From NCBI RefSeq assembly GCF_014839805.1, contig NC_051138.1, positions 10,600,983 to 10,664,982 on the forward strand: a stretch of DNA of 64,000 nt. Direction: 5' to 3'. Shown here in pieces: positions 45,996-58,400 of the stretch. Each line of letters opens with the position of its first letter. Position 1 is the first letter of the stretch. The translations under genes were made by a program, and so were the position numbers. The DNA comes from Manduca sexta. Its lineage: Eukaryota; Arthropoda; Insecta; Lepidoptera; Sphingidae. The notes under the pieces are model-generated. The model worked only from the letters and a program-made list of their open reading frames with translations. It did no database searches and had not been told where the DNA came from.

Positions 45996-48900
45996 ATGGC
46001 TAAACGAACAAACATTATAATTGCTTCAGTTATTGGTGCGCTAGTGATTGGAGCTGGACTGGGCATCTTAATATGGTGGTTAGTTACTGATAAAGCTATG
46101 ACTGATGATGGTGGTATTGACGATATTGACGGTAGTGGCGATGGTGCTGATATAGGTGATAATGAATACGATGTTACTGGTGAGTCTGAGCATAAATAAC
46201 CATCAACGTTTGATGCAGTTGTAATATACTTTAAGATTCTTGAAACAATTGTAAATATAAATAAGTTTTTGTAATGTTAAATTATTTTAAACGCATTATG
46301 TTCGAATTGGTAATACAATTGATTAAAATAAATATGCACATCATCAAACACATTTTATAAATGTTTTCATTTTTCTAAGGAATAGGACAGGTGTCGTTAT
46401 ATTAAAAAGTTATTATAATAGTCTAATACTTTGGCGATAGCTCATCATGATACAAGAGATAGATATCTAGTCATCTGCTTGCAGTGACTTCAGCGTTAAC
46501 CAGGTGAAAACAATTCATGCCTTAGACTATATGTCGCGCACAACATCAACCTCCGAGTATTCTGTACTCCGTTCCGATTGTTAATAATTTCGTTCATCTG
46601 ATTAACTTAACATCAGCTGATATGCAGTTGTGTATATCAACTGCGAGCATGCAGGCCACCGAATAGCGATCTAATATACCTATATCTCTAACTTCGTACA
46701 AACAAACAATGATACAAGCTAACTTCACAGCCAAGGTAATTTTATGTATTGCACCACATTATAATGTTTTCGATTGTGAAATCATTGCAAGGTTGTAAGT
46801 AATTATGCTTCATTTCTATTTACGTCGAGTTTCTTCTATACTCTATACGCGTCCCAAATTCTAAGCCACTATGAACTTGTAAAGAGCCCCTACATTTTAT
46901 TCTATGGATCGTCAAAGGTAATAAGAGAATAATTAAACAATTCGCTGGACAAATAAAGTGTTATGATCTTTGTATAAAACAACGAAAGTATTCAATTTAA
47001 AAGACGTACTCTACCACCGTGGCGGTGCCGGGGCGATATTTGAGACGGAAAGCAATAATCAATTCATATGTCTACATATGAATCAAAGTATGATTATAAT
47101 CAATTTTACAATCATAGCTTACGATATAAGTTGTGAAGTCACTCAAACTTAATACACCTTACCACTTAAACACAGTAGTTAACACTTAAATATAAAGTTA
47201 AGTTGAAACTGAGCGTAGTGCACCAATATATATTCAAGGTTGTTTCTGTACCAGAACTATCAGGAGATGGCCTCGGCGACATTCCATACACAGCAGCTTA
47301 CACTAACATCAGAGGAGCTGGCAACATGTTCTGGTGGTTCTACCCAACCACTTCCCCCCGCAGATCCACTACACCCTTAATAGTGTGGCTGGATGGAGTC
47401 ACCGGAGTACCACCAAGTCTTTTAGCTAACTTCGGAATGTTTGGACCTTATGACATTAATATGAATGTACGAAATGAGTCGTGGGTAAGTATCACCAGTC
47501 CAACATACTTTGGTTATCTTGATTGTGAAATCAAACAAATAGTTGTGTTTTAAATAAATTTTGCATGTGTTTGTAACTTTCACGCAGAATAAATTCAACA
47601 TAAAGTAACTTAAGTTATTCTTAGACGGCATAAATTAGTATCCGTTTAAAAATTGTTTGAATCAATTGTAGAGTTTCAAAGATTATCGCATAAAGGTATA
47701 TAAGTCAAAAACAATAACCAAATAAAAAAAAAATGTGAGTTCACGTAAAGTCTATGTCAAAAGTTTAACAAATTGTTATTTCCTCTCAGGTCGAGCAATA
47801 TAGTCTCCTCTTCATAGATTCACCACTTGGAACTGGCTATAGCACGCTGGAAGATGGCAACATCTCGACTAACCTTGACCAAATGAGTAAGCACATTTGA
47901 CATACATAGGTTTATGTATAGTGATGTATAGTGATAGAGGTTTATGTATAATGGTGATTAATTAATCTTATTAGGCAAACTAATAAGATTAATTAATCAC
48001 CATTATATGTGAATACCTATATTCTACTTATAAGTCCTCCAACAATCGCTCATCATACAAAACTCGAAGCTGCAATGCAATGATAGAATAGTTTTCTGTG
48101 TAATATTGGAACCCCCTACAACAAAAATCTATAAATGTATAGTATATATAACATTCATGCATAATTTATAAGTATAATTAAAAAGTAAAAAATGATATTT
48201 GTTTTTATTTTACAGCAAACCATCTTATTTACACATTGAAATCATTTTATAGTCTACACAAAGAATACTTGTACGCCCCACTATATATCTTCGGTCAAGG
48301 GCATGGTGCGCAGCAAGCGGTGTCTCTTGCTGCTAAACTGAAAGACGTAAGTACACCAAACATTGACTGTTACATTAAAGAGCTAATCTCACCATAGACA
48401 AACATTTAAAAAAATGACATGCTTCCTATACAACAGAGGAACTATACTCCAGTTTATGGCAATAAATCTATAGCAAGGCTACAACTACCACAGGCAGTCA
48501 GGCTGCACTCATAATTGTGCATGTTTTGTATTCAGACTGTACATACAGTATCAGACAGGTCGTCGTAATTACGGCGATTGGCGAAGACTAAACATTTCTT
48601 GTCAGTCTACTCTCTGTATGGATCCCACTCCACACACAAAAAGTACATGACACTTTGCCATGCCCATTTAAAAAATCTACTAATGCTTGTCATAATAATT
48701 TCAGATTGATCACCTTGCCCATCTTCCAACAGGAGTGGTTATAGGTAACGGGATCATATCGCCTGCTCTGGCTCTCACGAAACTAGGCTTTTATCTTGAA
48801 GAGCTAGGATACATAGATGGCAATGGACGCAGTGCAGTCGAAAATATCTCAAATATTATAAACAAAGCTGTAAACGAAGAGAGATTTGGGGAAGCTTTTG

Positions 48901-51862
48901 ATAGATTATTATCGTTAGGAAAGTTTGTGAATGAAAACGCCGGAGCCGTGGCAGTTAATTTGGGTCATATTGTCGAAAAATTAACTCAAGAGTCTCTCCA
49001 AGGTAACGTTTTTACAAAACTATTTTTTATTAAATTTCCTGTTATATTTACATATGTGCCGTGTTTCAATTTATGGTTTTCTTAAGATATTCGCCACGTA
49101 TAATAATAATTATAGCAATATGATATCTAGCAACTGTAGGGGCAAAATTACAGTTTTTAATGCACTATGAAATTGTTTTGCCTATAAAAAATATTTGACA
49201 AATAACGCCCCCTTGGTCTAGTAGCGTTGTATTCACCTCTAGGATCAGGAAGTTCTAATTCAGAACTTAAATTTCCAGGTGGAATAAGAATAACTTTTAA
49301 TTTATTTCAGATCCATACAATCAACGACAATTCATGAAAAAATTGTTTGGTATCCGTTCAATCAATATTATGGACGAAGTGATAAGGCCTGCTTTAGGTA
49401 TACCAAATTCCATCAAATTCGATGGACAAAATGAAAATGCTCTACGAGCAGTCAGAAGCACTTTTATGATTCCTGCCGTTGACAAAGGTACATCTTTATA
49501 TTTCTGTGCAACTGTTTTGCTTTGAACCCTGTGTTTATATTCCAGTATTAATCTATTTATAAATGTACAAAAGTAAGCAATGTGGTTCTGGACCAACAGA
49601 GTATTGCTTTTATTTATATATGTTTTATTAAAAAATGCAATTTATTCCCATTTTCAGTTGAATATCTCCTGCAAAATACAAATGTTAGTGTTACAATCTA
49701 CAATGGCAATCTTGATGCAGTCTCAAACACGCCAGGTATTTACGTATTTAGTAATTAGTATCCTAACAGGGCAGTAATTATATTATCTCATGATTAGACC
49801 ATAGTACCCACCTCTAAAATCAGTCACGTCGAACTCTACGCTGGTGGTATGATCCCGGATATATTTTTGATCAGACTGAAAGTATCCGCTTTACGAATGG
49901 TGGAAGATCTGGTGTTTCGATTTACGAGTCCCGACTATCAAAACCAGTGTAAATCGATGAAAAAGTACAGCATAATTTCGGCTATTAACGAATGACACGA
50001 CGTCTCGCGTCATCAGACTTTATTCTATTTTCTACTTAAGTATATTATAAATGTATGTATGTTTGTTCCTCTTTCACGAAAAAACGAACGGATTCAGATG
50101 AAACTTTACTTTTTAAACTAACTTTATAATATTGGTATAAGTACATCAGAGTAACACATAGGCTACAATTAGGGAAAGCAATCTCGTAAAGCACGAGATC
50201 TTGCGAGACTGGATTCATAGTCTCGCGAGATCTCGGTTAGGTCTAAAATCTCGCGAGATTGCATTCCCTAACTACAATTCATGATTTTGTGTTATTTGGT
50301 CATAATATAACGATACATATCAAGTAAGTCGGAAAAAATGCTGTCTTAGCGTACGCTGCTTAAACTGTCGGAGTTAGACAAATATGATGTACCGTAGCAT
50401 TGTTTGTTTTAAATAGATCTAAATAAACCTTTTATGTGGAAGCCACCATGACCAAAATAGTGAGCCATAAATAAAATTAAATCAGATACATTTTTTGCGG
50501 GACTTTTATCCCAGAAAACTCCTTCACGCTGGCGAAGCCGCGAGCAAAAGTTAGTTTGTGCCATAAGGCAAAGTAATAATTTGGGCGTAAAGTAAAATAT
50601 TTATACATATCTATTGTTTTCAGGTCAACTGGAATGGGTTGATAATCTGCGATGGCACGGACAAGCAAATTTCACTAGCAGTTTACGACAAACTCTTATA
50701 ATAAACGGTTTAGTAGAAGGATACTTCCGTGAAACACCGCGGCTCACATTCTATTGGATGAATGTTGCTGGACAATCGGTAAATTTTGGTCAATGCGGTA
50801 GTTGACTTGACTAAAAAATAACTGACAAATATCGCCCCCATCTAGTTGATTTGCTCTCTTTAAACACATTTTTTAAAAAATATATCATTTCAAAACTATT
50901 TGGAAAAGAATTTTCAAAATACACGCAATAATAATTAAGTTATAACGTTTTGAAATTTAGTGAAAAGGATAAATGTCTAACAACAGTAATAACATATTGT
51001 GACGTCACAGTCACCGACTTTAACGCAGCGTGCGTGAGAAAGAGATAGCGCAATAACCCCACCACGCCCCCACCTTTGCTAACAATACTACAAATATGAA
51101 TGACTGCTTTATTTTTCAACCAATTTTAAAACAGATTTAAAAAAAAAATATTTCTCATTAATTTCTGTTAAATATAAAATATACAAAATTAAACGTAGAT
51201 ACTACCTATTAACAGTTTGACAAGTGGTCCGCCTTTCGCGCGGGCCAGTCTCAATAGGTACCGCAATGTCTATATGCCAACAAGCAACATTGTCCAAGAA
51301 CTGTTGCGTTCCAGTTAGAAGAAGCTCAGAACCAGTGTAATTGCTACATTACGAGATTTATCTATTTAACAGATAAGCTACGCATCAATCATGTATGACG
51401 GAATGTTTCCTCTTAAAAAGCTCCAATAAAAATATAAAACCGAGTCCCCGCCGCATCTATCTCCCTGAACGAAGTAAACTTAAACACTAGCCAACATATT
51501 TTGATGCAATTTGGTGTGAAGATAGTTAAAGACCCTGGGACAATATGCTACTTTCTATCCAAGGAGAATACAGGGACTTTTATCTCGGAAGCCTGTATCG
51601 CGCGGGCGAAGGAGCGAGCAAAACCTAGTGTATGAATAAAATATAATTTTACCAGTATGAAGTCGGACGATTAAAACTCGCATTTTAAATATTTAAACAC
51701 GATTTCTGCCCTATCCGCGTAGGTAGAGATTCTAAATACACACTGAATTATCAATAATACTCAATTAATTATTAACATATTTATTCATTATGGTTTCAGG
51801 TACCTCTTGACAATCCTGTCGCGATGCGAAGAATATTACGAAGGATAATAGACGGCAACTAA
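45996..51862 (+). CDS. Membrane-anchored pseudo-carboxypeptidase, S10 family
   Basis: Nine-exon paralogue of the upstream gene. Exons: 45996-46179, 47255-47484, 47790-47886, 48216-48346, 48705-49002, 49311-49487, 49658-49735, 50624-50778, 51800-51862; 470 codons. Exon 1 encodes MAKR, a hydrophobic helix (about residues 7-30) and an Asp/Gly-rich acidic linker (35-60), so the fold should sit outside the membrane as a type II protein instead of being secreted. The catalytic site is ruined: the nucleophile is Gly199 (GQGHGAQ for GQSYGGK), the base is Gln449 (AGQS for AGHS), and the oxyanion motif is LDGVTGVPPS in place of LQGGPGGSST. Asp392 (YNGNLD) remains. No stops or frameshifts are seen and all splice sites are intact, so it looks selected rather than dead. 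I see no Cys. Binding or decoy roles are guesses. Exon 1 is the least certain part of the model. Confidence 0.82.
46180..47254 (+). other. Intron 1 of the pseudo-carboxypeptidase
   Basis: The donor TG/GTGAGT at 46180 follows residue 61 in phase 1 and the acceptor TTTCTGTACCAG ends at 47254, giving phase agreement with the sister gene. An alternative reading, in which the anchor ORF continues to its TAA at 46197 as a 67-residue protein of its own, cannot be excluded. An alternative start at 47203 within the intron (MKLSVVHQYIF...) would give a protein without anchor or good signal peptide. Confidence 0.55.
47947..48007. repeat. Perfect hairpin, 28-bp arms, 5-nt loop, intronic
   Basis: TATAATGGTGATTAATTAAT and eight more bases (47947-47974), loop GCAAA, then the exact complement (47980-48007). 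It lies in intron 3 of the pseudo-carboxypeptidase. A partial direct copy of GGTTTATGTATA precedes it (47909, 47939). Confidence 0.9.
50171..50271. mobile_element. Short hAT-like MITE rich in TCTCGCGAGA
   Basis: A 101-bp insert with inverted ends (AGGGAAAGCAATCTCG and CGAGATTGCATTCCCT) flanked by the 8-bp direct repeat CTACAATT (50163-50170 and 50272-50279), the duplication length of hAT elements. Inside are two exact copies of the palindrome TCTCGCGAGA (50221-50230, 50249-50258) and two damaged ones. It sits in intron 7 of the pseudo-carboxypeptidase. Confidence 0.65.
50490..50560 (+). repeat. Helitron 3' end relic
   Basis: GGGACTTTTATCCCAGAAAAC and GGCGAAGCCGCGAGCAAAAG lead to TTAG, a mutated CTAG end, before T. 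Intron 7 of the pseudo-carboxypeptidase. Confidence 0.45.
50820..51360 (+). repeat. Repeat-derived part of intron 8
   Basis: The region holds a CRE-like TGACGTCA (51001), the phrase TTTAACGCAGCGTGCGTGAG typical of a widespread lepidopteran element, a C-rich stretch (CCCCACCACGCCCCCACC, 51056) and a non-LTR tail at 51215-51355 (AAGTGGTCCGCCTTTCGCGC, AGCAACATTGTCCAAGAACT). No exon is seen. Confidence 0.45.
51370..51628 (+). mobile_element. Helitron, 5'-truncated, with intact CTAG/T end
   Basis: Blocks ATGTATGACGGAATGTTTCC, CCCCGCCGCATCTATCTCCC and AACATATTTTGATGCAATTT correspond to the unique 3' part of the full Helitrons. The end GGAGCGAGCAAAACCTAG (to 51628) is followed by T. It lies in intron 8 of the pseudo-carboxypeptidase. 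Confidence 0.65.
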
Positions 51863-52425
51863 TTTAATTTGATTATTGTAATTTTGAATGTTAAATATAT
51901 TATTTTAACATGTAAGTTTTAGACAAAGTAACTACATTACTACAACACAACATATATCCAAATTATTAACTAACTACGAGTTAATTCACACCTGACAAAA
52001 TGTCTTACCACTGCTTACCCCTGTAAAGGGAAAGAGGCGTGATACAAGGACCTTATATTCGATAAGTCTTATATAACTACTAGTTACTAATCGAGACAAC
52101 CATACGAAACATCCGAATAAATAAACAGCTTTTTAATTATAACACATAAGAACTGATTCACAAGTTAAATGTAAATTTAATTGAATTATAGTATTAAACA
52201 GCTAATTTAGACAGTACTCATTTTATTACCATTGTTCTGGAGCATAGATAAGTGACTATTGTATTTGGTCGACTTATAAACATCTATGTAACGAGTACCA
52301 TTTACTCTAAAACTGTGAAACAGGCCCTAGTAATAAATTGGACATTATATGTTAACATAAACACCGTACATAATATCGTCATTGTCTTTCAAACTTTACT
52401 CTTGAACTATATAATACAAGTAATG

Positions 52426-55400
52426 CTAAATGGTGGAGTTGAGTCCTCCTGGAGATCCGACCACGTCGATAATTTCACCGATCGGCTTCGACTCGCTATC
52501 TGTACTCGTGTTGCATATCGAGGCTGGGATTGTTAGAGTCTGGAAGGAAAATAACATTCAAAAATAAATCGATAAAACGTGTAGTAAGGTTGTTTATAGC
52601 ATAGAGGTGAAAAAGACGGTAGACACGGTATAACCTTACACATTATCAGTCTTACTTATAAACTTGTGTCAAGCGTTAAGAGGTGGTTAAGAATTGCTTA
52701 AATAGCTGTCAAAAACATCATCGGTTTACTAGTTTAAACCTTATTAAGAGGCACGATAGCGGGCTTTAACTTACCCGCTATCGTGCCTCGAGCTAATCGA
52801 GTAAGTTTGTTTTAACTAAGCATAGCTTTGCGATTTTTTTATAAGTAAGACTGTATATGCGTTTAAATATGTGTGCTTACGCAACTTTTGATAACTTGTA
52901 TTACATGGGCTTATGTTAAAGTTGCCTTTACTGAATCCACGGAGTTAACTATCGTGGATATCGTCAAAGAATAAGGACACACCGAAAAATATACAACTTA
53001 TGACACAGACTCAAGCAGAAAAAATAATTTCAGGCGATCATCAAAGTAAAATGTTTGTCGAATGCTGATGCGTGGCATCGTATTAAAATTACACTGTAGG
53101 TACTTATTACAATATTATTTAAAACATTTCCATACCAGGATTAAAAATAATACAGAACTAGGACAGACCCATGGCTTCTTTTCAGTTATTGTGCCGATGT
53201 CCGCTGCGTGAAACCAAGTTTTAAATTATAGTTTTATTTTAGCAACTTAAAACGTCCCACTGTTGGTCAAAGTTAAAACTTATTATTAGAATAATTTTAG
53301 ACCATAAACCAACCTATGTTCAAATTCAGGTCGGTAGATCGTCAGAGACTTAATTGATGGTCCCGATGTACCACGTGCAAATCACATTAATTTCGACATT
53401 GAATATATCACAGACCCTGCATCTCAATGTCTTTGAAATTAGAGCCCAAAAAGCGTGTTTTTAATAAATGTAAAACAAGTTATAAAATAAAGTTCTAATT
53501 AAAACTCTTAAAAAAATGGAATTTATAGAATAACTGTAAGTGTGTATATTTCGGTTTCAAATTAAAAAAAAAACAACGCAAATAACTGTTTGGTGGTGCT
53601 TTTCGTATAGTATGGAAGAATTTCAAAACAGAAACATCCTCGTCCTTCCCTTATCCCTATTTCATTCCTTAAATATCAGCAGAAATCCTATGACTCTCTT
53701 ATAATATTGCATAAATTCATGAACAATAGTTATAAAATAACTAAGTGTAATCACATAAAATACTTTTTTAAAGAATATCAAATCATCTATCAGATACATA
53801 TGATGCAATGCAAGTGCGAGTGTTGAGATAACATGTTTTATCATGATTGATAGCTCCCCCATGATATATGACATTATTTAGTAGATATGTTAAGCACGAG
53901 ATGTGTTTTCTAATCTTAATACAAAATATCTGTATTGACGTCATAATTTATTGTGTAAAATAAAGGTATCAATGTGGTAAGATTTCAACCGTTTCCGAGT
54001 TAAGACTTTAAGCGAGATGTCCGCTTTTTGTATAGGCGCTAGTTCTTTATTTTGAACAAATTCCAACCAACCTCAAACTTATTGGATAATAAAGTGGCAA
54101 AAATTTGGAGCTTGAAATCATTAAAATAATAATTTTAGACTCCTTCATTTAGAAGAAAAATAAGAAAGAAATTTCTTGGCGGAGTACTCATAGAAATAAC
54201 TTCAATGATTTGTCAAGAGGTGAATTTTGTTTTTTTTTTTTATGACGTAAATAGCTGTTGGTTATCGTAATATATAAAAAGGTAAATTAAAAAAAATATT
54301 CTCGGACACAAATTAGGTGCACTTGATTTTTGACAACTGTACTCTTTCGAGGGTGCGTTCTAATGTGACAACATTTATATTTTGAAAGCGTTCATTGAAG
54401 TGTAATAGTAGATTCTTACTTATTAAATTGGCGTTTTGTATAAAGTAGTCTTTTTTTTTAAAAAAGCAATTAATTAAAGTATGCATCATTGTTATCAATG
54501 AACTTATGCTATCTCGTAGGGAAGTTCATTGATCCCTTTACTAAAAAAAAACCATGAGGGCTAGAATCAATAAACTCTCTGAAAGTGGTTTCGACCGCCA
54601 TATCGAAATCCAATATTTATTTGTAAACAGTTATCCAAATTACAGAAAAAGTGGTAATTTGTTGGAGTAAGGGCCGGGCACTATCGTGGATGTCGCAGAC
54701 ATTCCAATTGCAGCTCCGCTAGTTCAGTGGCCGCCTGTCGTGCAGTGTGTGGTCTCGCGTTGTCCTGAAGCAGCAGTGGCCTACATGATAGACCAGCCTC
54801 GATTGTTTAGCAGCTAGTTCCTACAGCATGCAGTTGCTGACAATAGATATCTGCCATAATAATTGGGGCAAATTTTAGAAATTTGTGGTGAATGATATCG
54901 GCGCTAGTCCACCACTCACAAGTATTTTTTTGGAAATTAAATTTTAGCGTGGGTCAAGCTTTGGCTGATTCTCCAGGATTCAGCCATTGCGAAGAACAAT
55001 TCCGATTATCGTACTGGATCCACATTTCACCACAGGTTGAAGATTAAATTAAAAATCCCTTCATTGTTGTGTCGGTTGAGCAAAGTAATGCAACATTCAA
55101 CGTGTTTGCTGAGTTGATTCACTCAACTCATAAGATGCCCACCTTTCAAGCTTTTTTTACTTTGGAGATTTGTTTCAAGTGATTATACACATTTTATCAC
55201 TCACACCAAAGCCTGCAGCTACCTCTGAAGTGGTTTGTGATGGATCCGCTTCCACCATTGCCTTTAGATTGCCTGAAGGTCGATATTTCCACAACGAAAA
55301 TGTTGAAACAAAAAACGTAAAATGTTTTCTTTTCCTATACCAGCGCCATATACATCGTTAATCCTTCGAGCTGTTTCTGCAAAACTGGTGCCACAGTGGA

Positions 55401-58400
55401 ACTCATAGTCGTAAAAAATAATACAGTCGAATTGAGAACCTCCTCCTTTTCTTGAATTAAGTTAAATATAGCGATATTTCATGCTTTCCATTGCGCAACA
55501 AATAAATGACTTTTCTATGCTCAAATGTACCAATTAAATGCATGTATAAATTTTAATTAAGAATTCTTATCCTTAGAGTAGATATTTCACATCAAAGTGG
55601 CCAGTACGACAAAACGCCAATTTTATAAATAAGAACCTAATATTTTCTGTTCACCAGTATTGAATAGCCAGTAAACTAAAATTTAGGAAGACTTAGTATC
55701 CTTTACCTCAAGATACTTGGATATTAAAATAAATAAGAATTTAAAACCCACCTTTCCAGGATTGAGAGCTTCATACTGATGCCTCAAGGCTTGCAACTCG
55801 AATTCGTACGACGCGAGCGCATTCTTCAAGTCCAAGGCTAGAGCCAAGTCGGAACGCAAATCATTGAAATGTTTACATATCATTTCCGTCGGCGTTGGCG
55901 CTATGTCTGTAAATACATATACTTTTTTAAATAAAATAGGTTTTATACTATCCTAAACTGAACTTAATTTTCTATTTATTCTTTAATGTTCGTATTTTAA
56001 ACACTTTCAATATTCAACTTATTTACATTTCAAAGAGTCATATTTTCAATTAGTACACATGAAGATAATGTCTGGTATGATTGCTTTGATACAAGGTAAA
56101 ATGTGACAAAATAATAACACCCTTATTCATTGACATTATTTATCTAAGAATGGAGCATTGCTGTCATAACAAGTCTGTTGAAAAACAGACAAGAAACGTC
56201 AGCACTGAAAAGTACTGACGGCATACGGCCCATATTGAGACACAACGTGAATCTAGTTGGCTGCCAGATAAAAAAAAACTTAACAAAAAAACAAGCTATT
56301 AGATAAACAAAGCTTAGAAACAGACTTGTTATCAAAGCAATGCTCCATCCTTAGATAAATAACATCTATGAATAAGGGGGTAAGAGTATAAACTCCTTCA
56401 TAATTTTTCATACCACTACCTACTGCTTAGACAACTACTAACCAATATTCATAAGCCGTAACTCCTGTTCAATGGCTTTAGATTTCCTCTGTCCCACTCC
56501 AGGAGGCAGCTTCATACGTTGCGATCGAAGCCACACACCTGTACCGCGAGCTTCGGGAAACTTTATGCCAGACCATTCCACTGTCTAAAAAATAAAGATG
56601 CATTCAAATAACACGCTCTATTTAAGAGCCAAAAAACTCGAATGCACTAACATGCACATAATCACACTAACATACTCAAAAAATACCAACCAAATGGTAG
56701 TTTGCCCAAGTTTTTTGCCGCTCATTACGCCAATTAATTATGTACCAGAAAATGGCAATATTTATTTGACTCATTGTAAATAAGAAAATATAGATGTCTA
56801 ATTTCAATGTTTATAAATATATGCAACTCACAACATTATCGACTGTACGCATAGGTCTCTGTTGTGTTGTCATCTTCTTTTTATGTAGTTTCCTCTCATG
56901 CCGCCTGACCATATTAGCTGCTGTTGTAGATGGAGTATTGCTCTCCGTGTTGTTGGTAGGCAGATGGGCAACAGGAACATTGCCACTATCAGCTCTAGAT
57001 ATAAGTTTTTGTAAATCCTGTGTCTTTCGTTCTCTCTCACGCTTCCTTGCTTCTATTTTTTTCAGTTCCGCTAACAGCATTTGTTCCTCATCAATCTGTA
57101 ATAATAAAGAATTGTTTCGACCATTCCACTGTTAAATTGTTACACAGGGTGGATTTTTAAACGCACCATTATAGACAGCTACTTTTGTTGCTGTAGTTAC
57201 CAAAGAACATTAGGAGTTCAATATCCTTAAATTTTAAAAATAATATTTGACTGATTTTGCCAAAAAACGAATTCATGGTTAGGCATTAGGCAAGTTACAC
57301 AAATTATGAATGTAAAAGTGGAATAAGAAATTTTATAATTATTATTAGTTCTGTAAATACCTGTTCCTGAGTGCGGTCAAACAACCTGCGCAATTGTTCT
57401 TTCCTTTTTCTCTCATGTTCAGCATCATAATGGTAAACTCTTTTTTCACCATTAACTGATGTAACCGTATTCGACCAGGGATTTGTTTTCACCTAAAATA
57501 TATACTATTCATAATGAAATGGTAACAAAGATTTAATCAGATGCTACTGATTAAAAATGTTAAGATAAAAATATAAGTAATGTTGATGATGTCCATGACA
57601 GAAAAATTAAAAAAGCTCCTCGAATAAACATTATGAAAAACTACAAAGGTTCTTAAGAACTCATAAAATGTATTTTTCTAAATTACCTTGCTCAATGTCG
57701 CACAAATACCATAATAGCGTTCCTTTAGATCCTCAATGCTCCTGTCCCTAAAAGCAGCTCTATCCCATCGGTCATGTATCACAATAAACCGCAAGTCAAA
57801 TCTCTGACACAAATCCATCAAATGATCAGTTTCTGCCTGACTCCAGTCTTCAGATTTTAAATATTGATTATATTCTGACTCTGAATATGATGGTATTGCT
57901 ACTTGCTGTAAAAAATAAATAAGAAATATTATTGTTTTCTATATGGAAATAGTGTGTACATTTTATTACATGGAAAGTAAAGGAAAGAGGCACTATTAGA
58001 CACTGTTTACAAAAATGCATTTATTTTTTACAGGTTTTAACATGTAATATAATATCCAACCTTTAGAATTACGATGACACAAGTGTAAAAAACCATAAAT
58101 TGACATTTTATTATTTTTTTTCACTTGCATCATCATAATTCTAAAGTTGCGATATATAAGTACAAGAATGGCAACAGTAATAGAGTAATGTAAAATGTAA
58201 AAAAAAATATCAAGCAGATCTTTTTATTTTATTTATTCCACCTTTGTAGAAAACTGCCTTCACTCTAAGTTGCCTTGTTCCCCTCTACACAATATTATAT
58301 AAACAATATTTTTTTTACATGTAAAACTATTAAACAACATATATACAATGTTGTGCATAGATCTCTATAATTTTCAATTTGCACACATTAATACATGATT

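Noticed and set aside
47203..47553. Start of the second carboxypeptidase at ATG 47203
   Set aside because: The first 17 residues precede a strong acceptor (TTTCTGTACCAG) at the same phase as in the sister gene, and they do not form a signal peptide; the 45996 exon fits better.
47947..48007. microRNA precursor
   Set aside because: The arms are perfectly paired with a 5-nt loop and are pure A/T-rich sequence; typical precursors have bulges and longer loops. Kept only as a hairpin observation.
52252..52536. 94-codon plus-strand open frame
   Set aside because: Its distal third is the antisense of the last DMAP1 exon, which has a clean acceptor and the IIDVVG motif in phase.
54500..55470. Functional mariner
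   Set aside because: Many stops, frameshifts and a missing stretch around the first catalytic Asp.
56794..57135. 113-codon plus-strand frame, hydrophobic
   Set aside because: Antisense shadow of DMAP1 exon 5, the charged coiled-coil exon.
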